DNA of 64,000 bases from Aliihoeflea aestuarii (GCF_024105665.1 NZ_JAAAMK010000012.1:35248-99247), one strand, 5' to 3'. Shown: positions 18,474-28,930, numbered from the stretch's first letter. The notes: generated by a model from the sequence alone, not told the origin. Translations and numbers: made by a program.

Positions 18474-20021
18474 TTACAATACGGCCTCGATCAGGAACGG
18501 CCCCGGCTGCGCGGCAGCCGAGACGATCATGCGATACAGTTCCTGCGCGTCGTCCACCCGCACACCAGGAACGCCCATGCCATGGGCCAGTGAAACAAAG
18601 TCGAGGTTCGGTCGGGTGAGGTCGAGCATGTTCAGGGCGTCGGGGCCGGGGTTCGTGCCGACCTTGTAGAGTTCCTGCTTCAGGATCTCGTAGCTTCTGT
18701 TGGCGAAGATGACAGTGGTTATGTTCAGGCTCTCGCGTGCCTGCGTCCACAACCCCTGTATCGTGTACATCGCCGAGCCATCGGCCTGCAGAGCAATGAC
18801 AGACCGGTCGGGACTTGCGATGGCCGCGCCGATCGCGAGCGGCACACCTATTCCGATTGCCCCGCCGGTCAGCGACAACCAGCTCATCGGTGCCGAACCT
18901 GTCGTTGCCGGGTAGATATCGCGTCCGCATGTGATGCCTTCATCGACGACGATCGCGTTTTCCGGCATCGCCGCGGCGATTGCGGCAGCAAGGGAGGCGT
19001 AAGTAAGCTGCCCGATTGCCGGTGCAATGGGTGGCGGCGCATCGATCACTTGCGCGCGGCGTGCGCCGAGTGCATCGGCCATGGCTTCGATGGCAAGGAC
19101 GCCGTTCTGGTCGAAATCCGCCAATTGCACGATTTCGCAATCGGGCGGGAGAATAAGGCTCGGCCGTCCCGGATAGGCAAAGAAAGCGACCGGTGGACGC
19201 GTCTCGATGAGGACGGCCTTGCGAAAGGGCTTCAGGCTCTCGAGTGCCATGTCGATCGGGTAGGGAATGCGCGGAATATGGACCTGCCCCGCGCCTCGCT
19301 CTGTTCTGCGGCTCGACGTGGGAGCCATCAGCGCCGCGCCGGTCTGGTCGGCGACGCCTTTCAAAAGCGCCATGCTGTTGCAATCTTCCAGGACAGACCC
19401 GCCGCAGATCACGACGCAATCCTTGTCCAGCATCCCGATAGCGCAGGCAAGGGCTTCGTCATCGACGTTTCGTGCGGGCTGCGCCGGTATCGGATCGGCT
19501 ATGACGCCTCCTTCATCCCAGCCTATATCGGCAGGAGCGATGAGCGTTGCGATGCGCCCGGGCTTGCCCGATGCGGCAGCCAGCCCTTCCGCCGCGTCGT
19601 GTGCAATCGTCTCGGCACTTGTCGCGGTTCGAACCCAATCTGAAAAGGGGGCGGCCGTCGTCGCCACATCGGCGGACAGCGGAGCATCGTATTGAAGATG
19701 ACGCACGGAGTGATCGCCGACGAGATTGAGCATCGGCGAGCGCGCCTTCTTGGCGTTGTGCATATTGGCCCCGGCATTCGCGAGTCCCGGAGCCAGGTGC
19801 AGCAAGGTGATGGCCGGCTTGCCGGCCATGCGGGAATAGCCATCGGCCGCGCCGGTCACGACGCCTTCGAAAAGGCCCAAAACGCATCGCATCAGCCGGG
19901 TGCGGTCGAGCGCGTCGACGAACTGCATTTCCGACGTGCCGGGATTGGCAAAGCACACGTCGACGCCAGCGCCGTGCAACGTCCGAAGAAGACTCTCAGC
20001 CCCATTCATTCTGGTGTTCAT
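18474..20021 (-). CDS. ThDP-dependent enzyme of the acetolactate synthase/benzoylformate decarboxylase type
   Basis: 515 residues in three ThDP domains. The N-terminal part has ANPGTSEM and LGLFEGVVTGAADGYSRM with the activating Glu. The C-terminal cofactor motif is ADGSAMYTIQGLWTQARE (about 413) followed by NITTVIFANRS. It lacks long-branch signatures that would make it a biosynthetic ALS, and no small subunit is nearby. As the last gene of an importer/amidohydrolase operon, it more likely decarboxylates or carboligates a 2-oxo acid from the imported substrate. TAATG couples its start to the upstream ATPase gene. Confidence 0.82.
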   Translation of the reverse strand: MNTRMNGAESLLRTLHGAGVDVCFANPGTSEMQFVDALDRTRLMRCVLGLFEGVVTGAADGYSRMAGKPAITLLHLAPGLANAGANMHNAKKARSPMLNLVGDHSVRHLQYDAPLSADVATTAAPFSDWVRTATSAETIAHDAAEGLAAASGKPGRIATLIAPADIGWDEGGVIADPIPAQPARNVDDEALACAIGMLDKDCVVICGGSVLEDCNSMALLKGVADQTGAALMAPTSSRRTERGAGQVHIPRIPYPIDMALESLKPFRKAVLIETRPPVAFFAYPGRPSLILPPDCEIVQLADFDQNGVLAIEAMADALGARRAQVIDAPPPIAPAIGQLTYASLAAAIAAAMPENAIVVDEGITCGRDIYPATTGSAPMSWLSLTGGAIGIGVPLAIGAAIASPDRSVIALQADGSAMYTIQGLWTQARESLNITTVIFANRSYEILKQELYKVGTNPGPDALNMLDLTRPNLDFVSLAHGMGVPGVRVDDAQELYRMIVSAAAQPGPFLIEAVL

Positions 20022-21106
20022 TAGGCTGTATCTCTCGACTTCTGCCGGGCGGCTTGCAACATTTCGAGGCGCCTGATGAGTGTCTGGTTCAAATGGTGCT
20101 TGTCGACCGCGCCAGTCATGTGGGCGTCCTGAGATTCGGCAAGGTGGCAGGCGACCGTCGACGTTCCCGCCTGTCTCAGGACAGGTCGTTCCACCTTGCA
20201 TCGCTCGACCGCGATCGGGCAGCGCGGATGGAAGGAACAGCCGGATGGCGGAGCCATCGCGCTTGGCGCATCACCTTCGACGGCTATTCGCTCTCGCTTC
20301 ACATTCGGATCGGGCCGTGGAGCCGCCGCGATCAAGGAGCGCGTGTAGGGGTGCCTTGGTGACGCGAAGAGGTCCTTGGCGGCGGCTTCCTCGACAATTC
20401 TGCCCAGATACATGACGGCGACACGGTTTGCGATGTGCCGGACCACGGCCAAGTCGTGGCTGATGAAGACATAGGCAATGCCCAGTTCGCGCTGAATATC
20501 CTGAAGCAGATTCACGATCTGCGCCTGCACGGACACATCGAGCGCCGAAACCGGTTCATCGCAGACAATCAGACGCGGGCGCGTGGCGAGCGCGCGCGCG
20601 ATGCCGACGCGCTGGCGCTGGCCGCCCGAAAATTCATGCGGGTAGCGTTCGGCATGGAATTTCGAAAGACCACACAGCCTGAGCACTTCCGCCACCTTTG
20701 CATCGAGATTGGCAGGCGTCGCCACTCCATGCAAAAGCAGCGGCTCGCTCAAAGCCTCACGGACGGTCATACGCGGATTGAGCGAGCCGTACGGGTCCTG
20801 GAAAATGATCTGCATGCGCCTGCGGGCCTGCCGCAACGCGTTTCGCGAGAGGTTCGTGACATCCGCTCCGTCGAGCATCACCTGACCTGACGTGGGCTCG
20901 ATCAGGCGCAGCAGCGCACGGCCGGTCGTCGATTTCCCGCAACCGGATTCACCCACGACGGCAAGCGTTTCTCCGGGAGCTACCTTGAACGAGACATCCG
21001 TGACGGCTTCGACATTGCCGACGACACGCCGCAAGACACCACGCCGAATCGGAAAATGCTTGGTCAGGTTCCGCACATCGAGGACGGGAGTAGCAAGATC
21101 TGTCAT
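20021..21106 (-). CDS. Dipeptide/oligopeptide ABC importer ATPase, DppF/OppF type
   Basis: 361 residues from [20 protein letters not shown]. Walker [12 protein letters not shown], signature [15 protein letters not shown] and Walker [13 protein letters not shown] are intact. The C-terminal oligopeptide-transporter extension has [14 protein letters not shown]. It pairs with the DppD-type ATPase upstream, which overlaps it by 4 bp (ATGA). The tail after the canonical end (about 40 residues) is longer than usual and runs into the start of the ThDP-enzyme gene. Confidence 0.92.
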   Translation of the reverse strand: MTDLATPVLDVRNLTKHFPIRRGVLRRVVGNVEAVTDVSFKVAPGETLAVVGESGCGKSTTGRALLRLIEPTSGQVMLDGADVTNLSRNALRQARRRMQIIFQDPYGSLNPRMTVREALSEPLLLHGVATPANLDAKVAEVLRLCGLSKFHAERYPHEFSGGQRQRVGIARALATRPRLIVCDEPVSALDVSVQAQIVNLLQDIQRELGIAYVFISHDLAVVRHIANRVAVMYLGRIVEEAAAKDLFASPRHPYTRSLIAAAPRPDPNVKRERIAVEGDAPSAMAPPSGCSFHPRCPIAVERCKVERPVLRQAGTSTVACHLAESQDAHMTGAVDKHHLNQTLIRRLEMLQAARQKSRDTA

Positions 21107-22089
21107 TTCAGAACTTTCTCGATGGGCGCTTTCCAGCAGGCGACCGCATGGGCTTTGGAAATCTCGTGCAATGGCGGCGGCTCGCTGCGGCATTTCTCGT
21201 CGGCAAGCGGACAGCGGGACGCAAAACGGCAACCTGGAAGCTGTGTCCACGGGGCCGGGACCGAGCCCTCGATCGTCGCGAGCCGATCGGCTTCGACATC
21301 GATGCGCGGCACGGCCGCCATCAGCCCGATCGTGTAGGGGTGCTGCGGATCGGCGAAAAGGTCGGCAGTGCGTGCCTGCTCGACGACGCCGCCCGCATAC
21401 ATGACGACGACATCGTCGCAGGTTTCTGCCACGACGCCGAGATCGTGCGTGATCAGGAGGATGGCCGTTCCGGTGCGTTCCTGAAGATCGCGCATCAGGT
21501 CGAGAATCTGTGCCTGGATCGTCACATCGAGTGCCGTCGTCGGCTCGTCCGCGATGAGAAGGTCGGGATCGTTGGCCAATGCCAGCGCAATCATCACGCG
21601 CTGGCGCTGGCCGCCGGAAAGCTGATGCGGATAGTCGTCCACACGTTTCGAAGGGGACGGCAGGCGCACCAGATCGAGAAGTTCGATCGCACGGGCGCGG
21701 GCTTTTTGTGCCGAGAGATTCGAGTGGATGCGCAGGCTTTCGACGATCTGTTCGCCGCAGGTGTAGACCGGATTGAGCGAGGTCATCGGTTCCTGAAAAA
21801 TCATGCCGATGCGGCCGCCCCGCAGCTTGCGCATCTGGCGATCGGGCGTGGAGAGAAGGTCGCTCCCATCGAACATGATGCGGCCGCCGGCATAAAGACC
21901 GGGCGGCTGCGGAACGAGGCGCATGATCGCCAGTGACGTCACGCTCTTGCCGCAACCCGATTCACCGACCACACCCAGCGTTCGGCCCCGCTCGACGGAA
22001 AAATTGATCCCGTCGACGGCACGATAGAGATGCGGCCCGACCTTGAACTGGACCCGAAGGTCCTCCACGGACAGAAGCGAGCCGGTCAT
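21103..22089 (-). CDS. Dipeptide/oligopeptide ABC importer ATPase, DppD/OppD type
   Basis: 328 residues. Walker [26 protein letters not shown]-loop, [15 protein letters not shown] signature, [14 protein letters not shown]alker B, and the C-terminal cysteine segment [15 protein letters not shown] typical of Dpp/Opp ATPases. It overlaps the amidohydrolase gene by 4 bp and the DppF-type gene by 4 bp, so the three are translationally coupled. The operon thus holds a full importer: binding protein, two permeases, two ATPases. Confidence 0.92.
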   Translation of the reverse strand: MTGSLLSVEDLRVQFKVGPHLYRAVDGINFSVERGRTLGVVGESGCGKSVTSLAIMRLVPQPPGLYAGGRIMFDGSDLLSTPDRQMRKLRGGRIGMIFQEPMTSLNPVYTCGEQIVESLRIHSNLSAQKARARAIELLDLVRLPSPSKRVDDYPHQLSGGQRQRVMIALALANDPDLLIADEPTTALDVTIQAQILDLMRDLQERTGTAILLITHDLGVVAETCDDVVVMYAGGVVEQARTADLFADPQHPYTIGLMAAVPRIDVEADRLATIEGSVPAPWTQLPGCRFASRCPLADEKCRSEPPPLHEISKAHAVACWKAPIEKVLK

Positions 22090-23531
22090 CTGGTCGACAG
22101 GCCGTAAGCGAAGGGCGACGCCTGATCGTGCGTCCGGCCGGCGAAATCGAGCGACTTGAACTGCTCCTCCGCGCGGCGTTGCGCGGCCTCCAGCCGATCC
22201 TGCGCATCTTCGAGGTCGAATGCCAGAGCCTTGCCTTCGGCGACCACATGACGCCCGTCGACGAAAACGTCGCGAATGGCGCGCTCGCCCGCAACATAGA
22301 TCAGTGACCGCAACGGCTCGCGAACGGGTCGCATCGCAGGATGGCGCAGGTCAGCCAGGAACAAATCCGCCTTCAGGCCGGGCGCAAGGCGGCCGATATC
22401 GTCACGTCCAAGTATCTTGGCGCCACCGACCGTTGCCGCATCGAAAATGTGATGGGTGCGAAGATCGTAGGGATCACCCGAAATCACCCGCGAATTGATC
22501 AGCGCGTGGCGCATTTCCTCGATCATGTTGTGGGGGTAGGTATCCGTGCCGATGCCGATGGGAATGCCGGAGCGGATGTAACGGCCGACCGTGCGCATCG
22601 TGATGCCGCGCCGCTGAAAGACCGTCGGGCAATGCGCAACCGCGACGCCGCTTTCGCGCAGCCGGTCGAAATCGCGCGCCTGCGGCCAGTGTACCCACGG
22701 ATGATCGTTGAGGAAAATTCCATGGCCGATAATCGATCCCGGCGCGAGCACGCCGAGATCGTCGAGCCATTCGACCGGCGTTTTGCCGTGACGGCGGGTA
22801 ATCTCGTGAAACTCCACGATCGACTGTGCGGCGTGGATCTGGAAGGGAATGTCGCGCTCGCGAGCGACGGCAACGCTGTCGCGGATCAGTTCGGGCGTGC
22901 ATGTATCGATCTGCGAAGGCGCAATCATACCGGAAAGGCGGCCCGAAGGATGCTTATCGGCCGCATCGATCGTCGCGAGCGCTTCGTCCATCGCCTTCTT
23001 GCCGGCCGCATCGTCCCATTCATATTCGACGACGTGCCCGTTCTTCGTATACCAGCGCGCCGACCGATACATGGGCGTTGCAACGGCGCGCAAACCCGAA
23101 CGCCCAAGAAGGTCGAGCCATCCGTCATAGGCGACCGACATGTCGACAAGGGTCGTGACACCGGACTGCAAAAGCTCTGACAGGGCTACTTCGGTGCAGG
23201 CCTGCATGCCCTCCAGATCGGGCCGGAAGAGAGGCATGAATTCGTAGAGCGAGCTCATGTAAAGTCGGGGACTGCCGAGTTCGTCGAGAATGCCCTTGTT
23301 CATCGGCTCGGAGAGCGGATGGGAATGGATGTTGACGAAACCGGGGCTGACGAGGCGGTCTCGCCCGTCGATTTCATTTGTGGCCTCGCCCTCGAAACGG
23401 CTGCCGACCTGCAGGATGCGATCTCCAGCGAACGCGACATCGCCGTCCTGCATATAGATGTGTTTCGAATTGTCTTCGTCCCAGCCAATGATCCAGGATG
23501 CATTTCGGATAACGGTCGTCGCGGTTGTCAT
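22086..23531 (-). CDS. Metal-dependent amidohydrolase, ATZ/TRZ (chlorohydrolase/deaminase) type
   Basis: 481 residues. An N-terminal beta-sandwich is followed by [16 protein letters not shown] (metal ligands H-x-H, around 65-67), [25 protein letters not shown] and [19 protein letters not shown] carrying the catalytic Asp. This is the mononuclear branch that includes guanine deaminase, atrazine chlorohydrolase and related enzymes. The substrate is not evident; a C-N bond in the imported compound is the natural guess. It lies between the binding-protein gene and the two ATPase genes, with a 4-bp overlap into the latter. Confidence 0.85.
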   Translation of the reverse strand: MTTATTVIRNASWIIGWDEDNSKHIYMQDGDVAFAGDRILQVGSRFEGEATNEIDGRDRLVSPGFVNIHSHPLSEPMNKGILDELGSPRLYMSSLYEFMPLFRPDLEGMQACTEVALSELLQSGVTTLVDMSVAYDGWLDLLGRSGLRAVATPMYRSARWYTKNGHVVEYEWDDAAGKKAMDEALATIDAADKHPSGRLSGMIAPSQIDTCTPELIRDSVAVARERDIPFQIHAAQSIVEFHEITRRHGKTPVEWLDDLGVLAPGSIIGHGIFLNDHPWVHWPQARDFDRLRESGVAVAHCPTVFQRRGITMRTVGRYIRSGIPIGIGTDTYPHNMIEEMRHALINSRVISGDPYDLRTHHIFDAATVGGAKILGRDDIGRLAPGLKADLFLADLRHPAMRPVREPLRSLIYVAGERAIRDVFVDGRHVVAEGKALAFDLEDAQDRLEAAQRRAEEQFKSLDFAGRTHDQASPFAYGLSTR

Positions 23532-23593
23532 GTCTCACCACTTTGTTGATGTGTGACGGAGCGGACCGAATATGTTCAGCCCGCTCCGGGCCG

Positions 23594-25186
23594 TCATTCG
23601 CTGCGGAACCGGATGTCCAGCCCCTTGTAGAGACCTGAGCCGTAATTGTTGTGCGGCACGACCGGCTCAAGGTCGGTGGTCTGGGCGATGTACATCGGCT
23701 CGTGATAGAGCGGCAGCCACACGGCCGCGTCATGCACCTTGTGCAGGACCTTGCTGTAAGCCTGCGAGCGATCCTCGTCATTGAGGGCGGTCTTGCCGGT
23801 CTGGAGCCATTCATCCGTTTCGGCATCGTCCCAGTTCATGCGGTTCGGCGAGGGCATGTTCTCGGAGCGGAAATACAGATTGAGCGCATCGCCGGCCGAC
23901 ACGTAAGGATAGCTCATCCCGAACATGTCGAATTCCTGCGTGCCCATCTTGCCCCATGCGACCGTCGCATCGAACGCCTGGATCTGCAGGTCGACACCCA
24001 CTTCGAGGAGGTCCGCCTGCACGGCTTCCGAAATCTTCTGCCAGGTGGAGCCGGCGAAAACATAGGCCAGCGGAGCGAGGCGCTGTCCGTCCTTTGCGCG
24101 GACGCCGTCACCGCCGCGCACCCAGCCGGCTTCGTCCAGAAGCTGGTTGGCCCGTTCGGGGTCGTAGCCCAGAAGTTCGCTGTCAAGCGAAGGGTCCCAG
24201 TCGAGCGTCGCCTGACTGATATACCCAAGTGCAGGTTCGACCTCTCCGAAGAACAGATCCTGAGCGATGGCCTCCTGATCGACCGCCAGATTGATCGCCT
24301 GGCGCACGGCCTCGTCCGAAACGGTCGGCTTGTCCACCTTGAAGCCCATGAAATAGGTCCAGAAGGCGTCGTCGCCCCGGTAGACTTCGAGATCGGGCGT
24401 CGATCTCAACTGCTCGAGCGCGATCGCGGGAACGTATTGCGTGATCTGGGTCTGGCCCGTGATGAGCGCGACCGTGCGCGTGTTTTCTTCCGGCACGATC
24501 TGCCACACCACGCGATCGAGATGGGCCGGCCCCTGATTTTCGTAGAATGACGGCCCCCAGACATAGGCGTCGTGCTTGTTCATGATCATCCGGTCGCGGG
24601 GTGTCCATCCCTCCCAGCAGAAAGGACCGGTGCCATTGAAGCCGTTGATGCCGAAATCCGCGCCAAGTGCTTCGACATTGTCCTGATCGATGACGGTCGC
24701 GAAGCTTTGCGTGAGCTGGTACAGCAACTCGGAAAACGGCTCGGACAGGCGATACTCGACGGTGCGGTCGTCGATCGCCACGATGTCCTCGACGTCGCCG
24801 GCGCGCCAGGCGACCGGTGAACTCGTTTCCGGATCGATCCAGCGTTTGAACGAGTAGACGACGTCATCGGCCGTCATGGCCTTGCCGTCGCAGAACTGAA
24901 CGCCCTCTTTCAGATGAAAGGTGTAGACCAATCCATCGTCGGAAACCTCCCAGGATTCGGCGAGGCCGTCGGACAAGGTCTGCATGTCCGGTTCGAGAGC
25001 GACCAGCGTGTCGCCCACCATGAACAACACTTCGGCGGCGGCGCGTGCGGTCGATTTATGAGGGTCGTAATTGTTGCTGTCGACCTCGCGCACGATGTTG
25101 ATTTCCGCTGCGGCGGAAATCGCCGGCAGGCCGGCAAGGGCCGCGCCGAACAATGCGCTCGTGTAAAGCAGTCTTGTGCGTTTCAT
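23594..25186 (-). CDS. Peptide/nickel-type ABC substrate-binding protein
   Basis: 530 residues. A signal peptide (MKRTRLLYTSALFGAALAGL, cut near AISAAAE) is followed by the SBP_bac_5 fold: NYDPHKSTARAAAEVLFM, HLKEGVQFCDGKAMTADDVV and FNGTGPFCWEGWTPRDRMIM. It binds the imported solute in the periplasm. AAAAGGGGAAACAAG precedes the ATG. The gene sits between dppC-type and amidohydrolase genes, with short gaps of 25 and 62 bp. Ligand unknown. Confidence 0.92.
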   Translation of the reverse strand: MKRTRLLYTSALFGAALAGLPAISAAAEINIVREVDSNNYDPHKSTARAAAEVLFMVGDTLVALEPDMQTLSDGLAESWEVSDDGLVYTFHLKEGVQFCDGKAMTADDVVYSFKRWIDPETSSPVAWRAGDVEDIVAIDDRTVEYRLSEPFSELLYQLTQSFATVIDQDNVEALGADFGINGFNGTGPFCWEGWTPRDRMIMNKHDAYVWGPSFYENQGPAHLDRVVWQIVPEENTRTVALITGQTQITQYVPAIALEQLRSTPDLEVYRGDDAFWTYFMGFKVDKPTVSDEAVRQAINLAVDQEAIAQDLFFGEVEPALGYISQATLDWDPSLDSELLGYDPERANQLLDEAGWVRGGDGVRAKDGQRLAPLAYVFAGSTWQKISEAVQADLLEVGVDLQIQAFDATVAWGKMGTQEFDMFGMSYPYVSAGDALNLYFRSENMPSPNRMNWDDAETDEWLQTGKTALNDEDRSQAYSKVLHKVHDAAVWLPLYHEPMYIAQTTDLEPVVPHNNYGSGLYKGLDIRFRSE

Positions 25187-25211
25187 CTTGTTTCCCCTTT
25201 TATTTTTCCGG

Positions 25212-26114
25212 TCAGTTGCGAATGCGTGGATCGAGTACGTCGCGCAGCGCATCGCCGGTGATGTTGGCGGCCAGCACGATGATGAAGATCATGACGGATG
25301 GGATGACAGCGATGTGTGGCGCGAACAGCAGGTAGTCGCGGCCCTGAGCCGCCATCATGCCGAGTTCGGCCGTCGGCGGCGACGCGCCGAGGCCGAGGAA
25401 GCTCAGCGCCGCGCCGATCAGGATCACCTGACCGAAGCGCAGGCTGATGAAGATCATGATCGACGAGATGCAGTTGCGCAAAAGGTATCGGCGGAACAAT
25501 TGTCCGTCTGACAGGCCGACCGCGCGGCCCGCTTCGATGAACTCCTGCTCCATGACGCCCACGGCAATCGAGCGGGCGATGCGCGCGCAGTCCGGTACGG
25601 TGGAAATCGCCAGCGCGATGATGACAGGAACCGCTCCGGCCCCGAAAACCGCGACGAGAGCGAGGCCCAGAAGAATTGCCGGAAAGGACAGAAGCATGTC
25701 CATCAGCCGCATCATGTAGGGATCGATCGACTTGTAGAACGCGGAGAGCAGACCGAGCAGAGAGCCAAGGACGCCGCCAAGGCCCACGGCGACGACGCCG
25801 ATGATCAAGGTGAGGCGGGTCCCGTAAAGAATGCGGCTGAAGATATCGCGGCCCTGACCGTCCGTGCCCAGTATGTGTTCCCAGCTTCCCCGTTCGGCCC
25901 AGACGGGCGGTACCATTACGGAGCGGCTGCTCGTGAAGGGATTGTGGGGCGCAATCAGCGGCGCGAATACGGAGCCTGCAACAATGATCAAAAGGACGAT
26001 GAGCGCTATGGCCGCGGCGCGATCCGCCAGAAGCGCCTTCCACCATACCAGCCTGCGCGGTGCATCTTCCTCGATGGGCTGGATGGCCGTGGCTGCGGTT
26101 TCGATGGTGCTCAT
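25212..26114 (-). CDS. Dipeptide-type ABC permease, DppC family
   Basis: 300 residues with an N-terminal helix (AAIALIVLLIIVAGSVFAPL) and five further helices. The EAA loop (EFIEAGRAVGLSDGQLFRRY, then LLRNCISSIM) docks the ATPases. Overlap with the DppB-type gene is 4 bp. Confidence 0.92.
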   Translation of the reverse strand: MSTIETAATAIQPIEEDAPRRLVWWKALLADRAAAIALIVLLIIVAGSVFAPLIAPHNPFTSSRSVMVPPVWAERGSWEHILGTDGQGRDIFSRILYGTRLTLIIGVVAVGLGGVLGSLLGLLSAFYKSIDPYMMRLMDMLLSFPAILLGLALVAVFGAGAVPVIIALAISTVPDCARIARSIAVGVMEQEFIEAGRAVGLSDGQLFRRYLLRNCISSIMIFISLRFGQVILIGAALSFLGLGASPPTAELGMMAAQGRDYLLFAPHIAVIPSVMIFIIVLAANITGDALRDVLDPRIRN

Positions 26115-27052
26115 CTCTTCTGCGTCCTTGGATCGAGAAGCGCGTAAAGCACGTCTACGAGCATGTTGATGAGGATGAAGGCGAGCGCGAGCACGAGGAT
26201 CGTGCCCTGTGCCAGCGGAAAGTCCGAAGACAGGATCGCACCCACTGCCAGACGGCCGATGCCCGGATAGGAGAAGATGGTTTCGGTGACGACCGCACCG
26301 CCGAGCAGGTATCCGGCCTGCAGGCCGACCAGCGTCACGACCGGGATGAGCGCATTGCGCAATCCATGCCGCATGACGACACGAAATTCGCCCAGCCCCT
26401 TAGCGCGGGCCGTGCGCACATGATCGAGCTTCAGAACTTCCAGCACGCTCGATCGCGTCATGCGTGCCACGGGGCCGATGAAGATAAGGCCGAGGGAGAG
26501 CGCGGGCAACGCGATGTGCCGCAGACCTTCGACCGTCCATAGCGGGCCACCGCGCCCGATGAAGGGAAGCAGACGCCACTGCACGCCGACATATTGAATG
26601 AGGATCAGGCAGATGAAAAAGATCGGCAGCGAAACGCCGGCGACGGAAAAGGCCATCACCCCGCGATCGACCAGCGAGCCGCGCCAGACGGCGGCGAGCG
26701 TTCCCATGGCGATGCCGAGCGGGATCGACCAGATGAGACAGGCGAACATCAATTCCATCGTCGGTCCGATGGCCGCGATCAATTCGCTGAGGACCGTCTT
26801 GTTGGAAATGAGGGACCGGCCGAGATCGCCTTGCAGAACGCGGCCGAGATAGCCGAAGAACTGGGTGAAGAACGGATCGTCCAGCCCCATGCGCTGGCGA
26901 ATCTGCTCGATCACCTCCGGCGGCGCGGAAGGGCCTGCAAGAACGCGTGCCGGATCGCCCGGCGCGACCTGAACGAGTACGAAGCCGAGCAACAGCACGC
27001 CGAACAGGACCGGTATCGACAGCAGCAGACGGTTGGCGATGGTTTCGATCAT
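26111..27052 (-). CDS. Dipeptide-type ABC permease, DppB family
   Basis: 313 residues with six helices. The start NRLLLSIPVLFGVLLLGFVL and the GDPARVLAGPSAPPEVIEQI segment are DppB-typical, and the EAA loop reads HVRTARAKGLGEFRVVMRHG. It overlaps the YtcJ-like amidohydrolase gene by 4 bp and the DppC-type gene by 4 bp, so translation is coupled through the operon head. Confidence 0.93.
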   Translation of the reverse strand: MIETIANRLLLSIPVLFGVLLLGFVLVQVAPGDPARVLAGPSAPPEVIEQIRQRMGLDDPFFTQFFGYLGRVLQGDLGRSLISNKTVLSELIAAIGPTMELMFACLIWSIPLGIAMGTLAAVWRGSLVDRGVMAFSVAGVSLPIFFICLILIQYVGVQWRLLPFIGRGGPLWTVEGLRHIALPALSLGLIFIGPVARMTRSSVLEVLKLDHVRTARAKGLGEFRVVMRHGLRNALIPVVTLVGLQAGYLLGGAVVTETIFSYPGIGRLAVGAILSSDFPLAQGTILVLALAFILINMLVDVLYALLDPRTQKR

Positions 27053-28716
27053 CCCGCCGTCCGCTCATAGACGACCTTGCCGCCGAGGATCGTGAGGTCG
27101 CAGACCGCATCGAGTATGGCGTCTGCGTCGATCTCGAAAAGGTCACGGTCGAAGACGGCGATGTCGCCCAGTTGCCCCTTTATCAATTGCCCCTTGTTTT
27201 TCTCGTCGCGCGCTGCGTAGGCCGAGCACCATGTGTAGGCATGCAAGGCTTCTTCCATCGATAGCGCATGCTCGCCGCCGATCAGCGTTCCCTGCCGCGT
27301 CTTGCGCGTAACCATGTTGTAGATGACCGGCAAGGGAGCGATTTCCGTAACCGGACAATCGGTGGAAGCCGATGGATTGAGCCCGGCATCGATCCATTTG
27401 CGCATCGGATGGGAGGCCGCCACGCGCTCTTCCTCGAGAATGGAAAGGTAAAGATCGCCGAAATAATAGAGGAAGGAGGGCTGCGGCGCGGGCAGGACAT
27501 GCATCTGCCGCATGCGGTGCATCTGGTCGTCGCGCAGCCAGCCGCAATGCTCAATGCGATGTCGTCTCTGCGGATCGGGCGTGTCGGCGAGTGCGGCCTC
27601 ATAGGCGTCGAGAACCTGATCGATGGCCGCGTCGCCAATGGCGTGGATCGCCATCTGGTAGCCGGCGCGGTGGGCGTCGAGCACCATTCCGGCGAGTTCC
27701 TCGTCGTCCGGGATGCACAAGATGCCCTTGTCGTGCTCGTCGCCGCCCTTGTAGGGCTTTGTCATGGCGGCGGTGCGTCCACCGGCGCTGCCGTCGGTGA
27801 AGATTTTCACCGGGCCGATGCGAAACATATCGTCACCGGTTCCCGTCACCAGCCCGGCGTCGCGCGCTTTGGCAAGGATGGAGCGCGTCTTGTCACCCAT
27901 CAGGCATGCATAGGTGCGCACGGGCAAACGTCCGTTCGCATGCGCCTTTAGGTAGGCTTCCATCTCGGCCCAGCCGTCGCGAATGCCGACCGCGGCCTCC
28001 ATGCACGACGTGATGCCGTAGCTCAGAAGATCCATGCCGCCGCGCTCGATGGAGGCAACGAGCGCGTCCACCGACGCTCGGGGCATGATTTTCATGACGG
28101 GCTCCCGGCCGGTTTCCGCCAAAAGGCCGGTCAGCCTGCCATTCTGGCGTTCGATAAGCCCACCCTCCGGCGAGGGCGTGTCTTCATCGATGCCAGCCAG
28201 TTCGAGCGCGCGCGAGTTGGCAATGGCCAGATGCCCGTCCGTGCGCACGATATAAACCGGATGATCCGGGCATGCCTGATCGAGTTCTTCGCGATAGGGA
28301 TGACGTTTCACGTCGAGCTGGAAATGATCGTAACCGCGCCCGATGACCCAGCCGCCTTTCGGCGTTTCGGCAGCGCGCGCCCTGAGCGTGGATAAAAGCG
28401 CGGCAAGCGTCGGCGCAGCGCCGGGGCGCAGATCGACCTCGGCCATCGCAGTGCCATATGGCAAAAGATGCATGTGCGCGTCGTTCAGTCCGGGAACGGC
28501 AAGCCGACCGGCCAGATCGATCACCTTGTCCGCTCGCGCTGCCAGAGGCGTGATCTCGTCGTTCGTTCCGATGGCTTCGACCCGGCCGTCGCGAATGGCG
28601 ATCGCCTCGGCAAAGCCAAGCCCGAGACCTTTCCAGATGCGCCCGTTCGAGAGCACGCAATCGATCCGATCAAGCTCGCCTTCGGCATTTGTCGAGTGTG
28701 ACTGATCGGACGTCAT
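27049..28716 (-). CDS. YtcJ-like amidohydrolase (amidohydrolase family 3)
   Basis: 555 residues. The metal site includes VPGLNDAHMHLLPYG (H-x-H, about 81-83), MAIHAIGDAAIDQVLDAYE, RRHRIEHCGWLRDDQM and the Asp in STDCPVTEIAPL. The family hydrolyses formyl- or acyl-amides such as N-substituted formamides. First gene of module I; AAGGAGAT lies 7 bases before the ATG. The 214-bp region upstream holds a LysR-type palindrome. With the ATZ/TRZ enzyme downstream, two C-N hydrolytic steps are encoded. Confidence 0.88.
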   Translation of the reverse strand: MTSDQSHSTNAEGELDRIDCVLSNGRIWKGLGLGFAEAIAIRDGRVEAIGTNDEITPLAARADKVIDLAGRLAVPGLNDAHMHLLPYGTAMAEVDLRPGAAPTLAALLSTLRARAAETPKGGWVIGRGYDHFQLDVKRHPYREELDQACPDHPVYIVRTDGHLAIANSRALELAGIDEDTPSPEGGLIERQNGRLTGLLAETGREPVMKIMPRASVDALVASIERGGMDLLSYGITSCMEAAVGIRDGWAEMEAYLKAHANGRLPVRTYACLMGDKTRSILAKARDAGLVTGTGDDMFRIGPVKIFTDGSAGGRTAAMTKPYKGGDEHDKGILCIPDDEELAGMVLDAHRAGYQMAIHAIGDAAIDQVLDAYEAALADTPDPQRRHRIEHCGWLRDDQMHRMRQMHVLPAPQPSFLYYFGDLYLSILEEERVAASHPMRKWIDAGLNPSASTDCPVTEIAPLPVIYNMVTRKTRQGTLIGGEHALSMEEALHAYTWCSAYAARDEKNKGQLIKGQLGDIAVFDRDLFEIDADAILDAVCDLTILGGKVVYERTAG

Positions 28717-28824
28717 CGGGGCATCTCCTTGGCATTTGTCGGTCGATTAACCCAAGGAAATGTCCCACCGTCAATTTTACCCGTAATAAATCGGGTGGAT
28801 GTGGAAGGGGGTTGATGATCTATT

Positions 28825-28850
28825 TTATGTCATTGATTTTAATGACGTAA
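28825..28850. promoter_or_regulatory. LysR-type operator candidate upstream of module I
   Basis: TTATGTCATT (28825-28834), six bases, AATGACGTAA (28841-28850); 9 of 10 arm positions pair. It lies in a 214-bp AT-rich intergenic region, 109 bp before the YtcJ-like start and just behind a LysR gene. Confidence 0.55.
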
Positions 28851-28930
28851 TTCTGGTTTTGATTAATTTATCAGCGTACTGTGCCGAGCGATTGATCTAT
28901 TAATTATCTGATATGTCTATACTCATAACT

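Noticed and set aside
18474..20021. Biosynthetic acetolactate synthase (ilvB)
   Set aside because: No ilvN-type small subunit or ilvC nearby, and the gene is the coupled last member of an importer/amidohydrolase operon.
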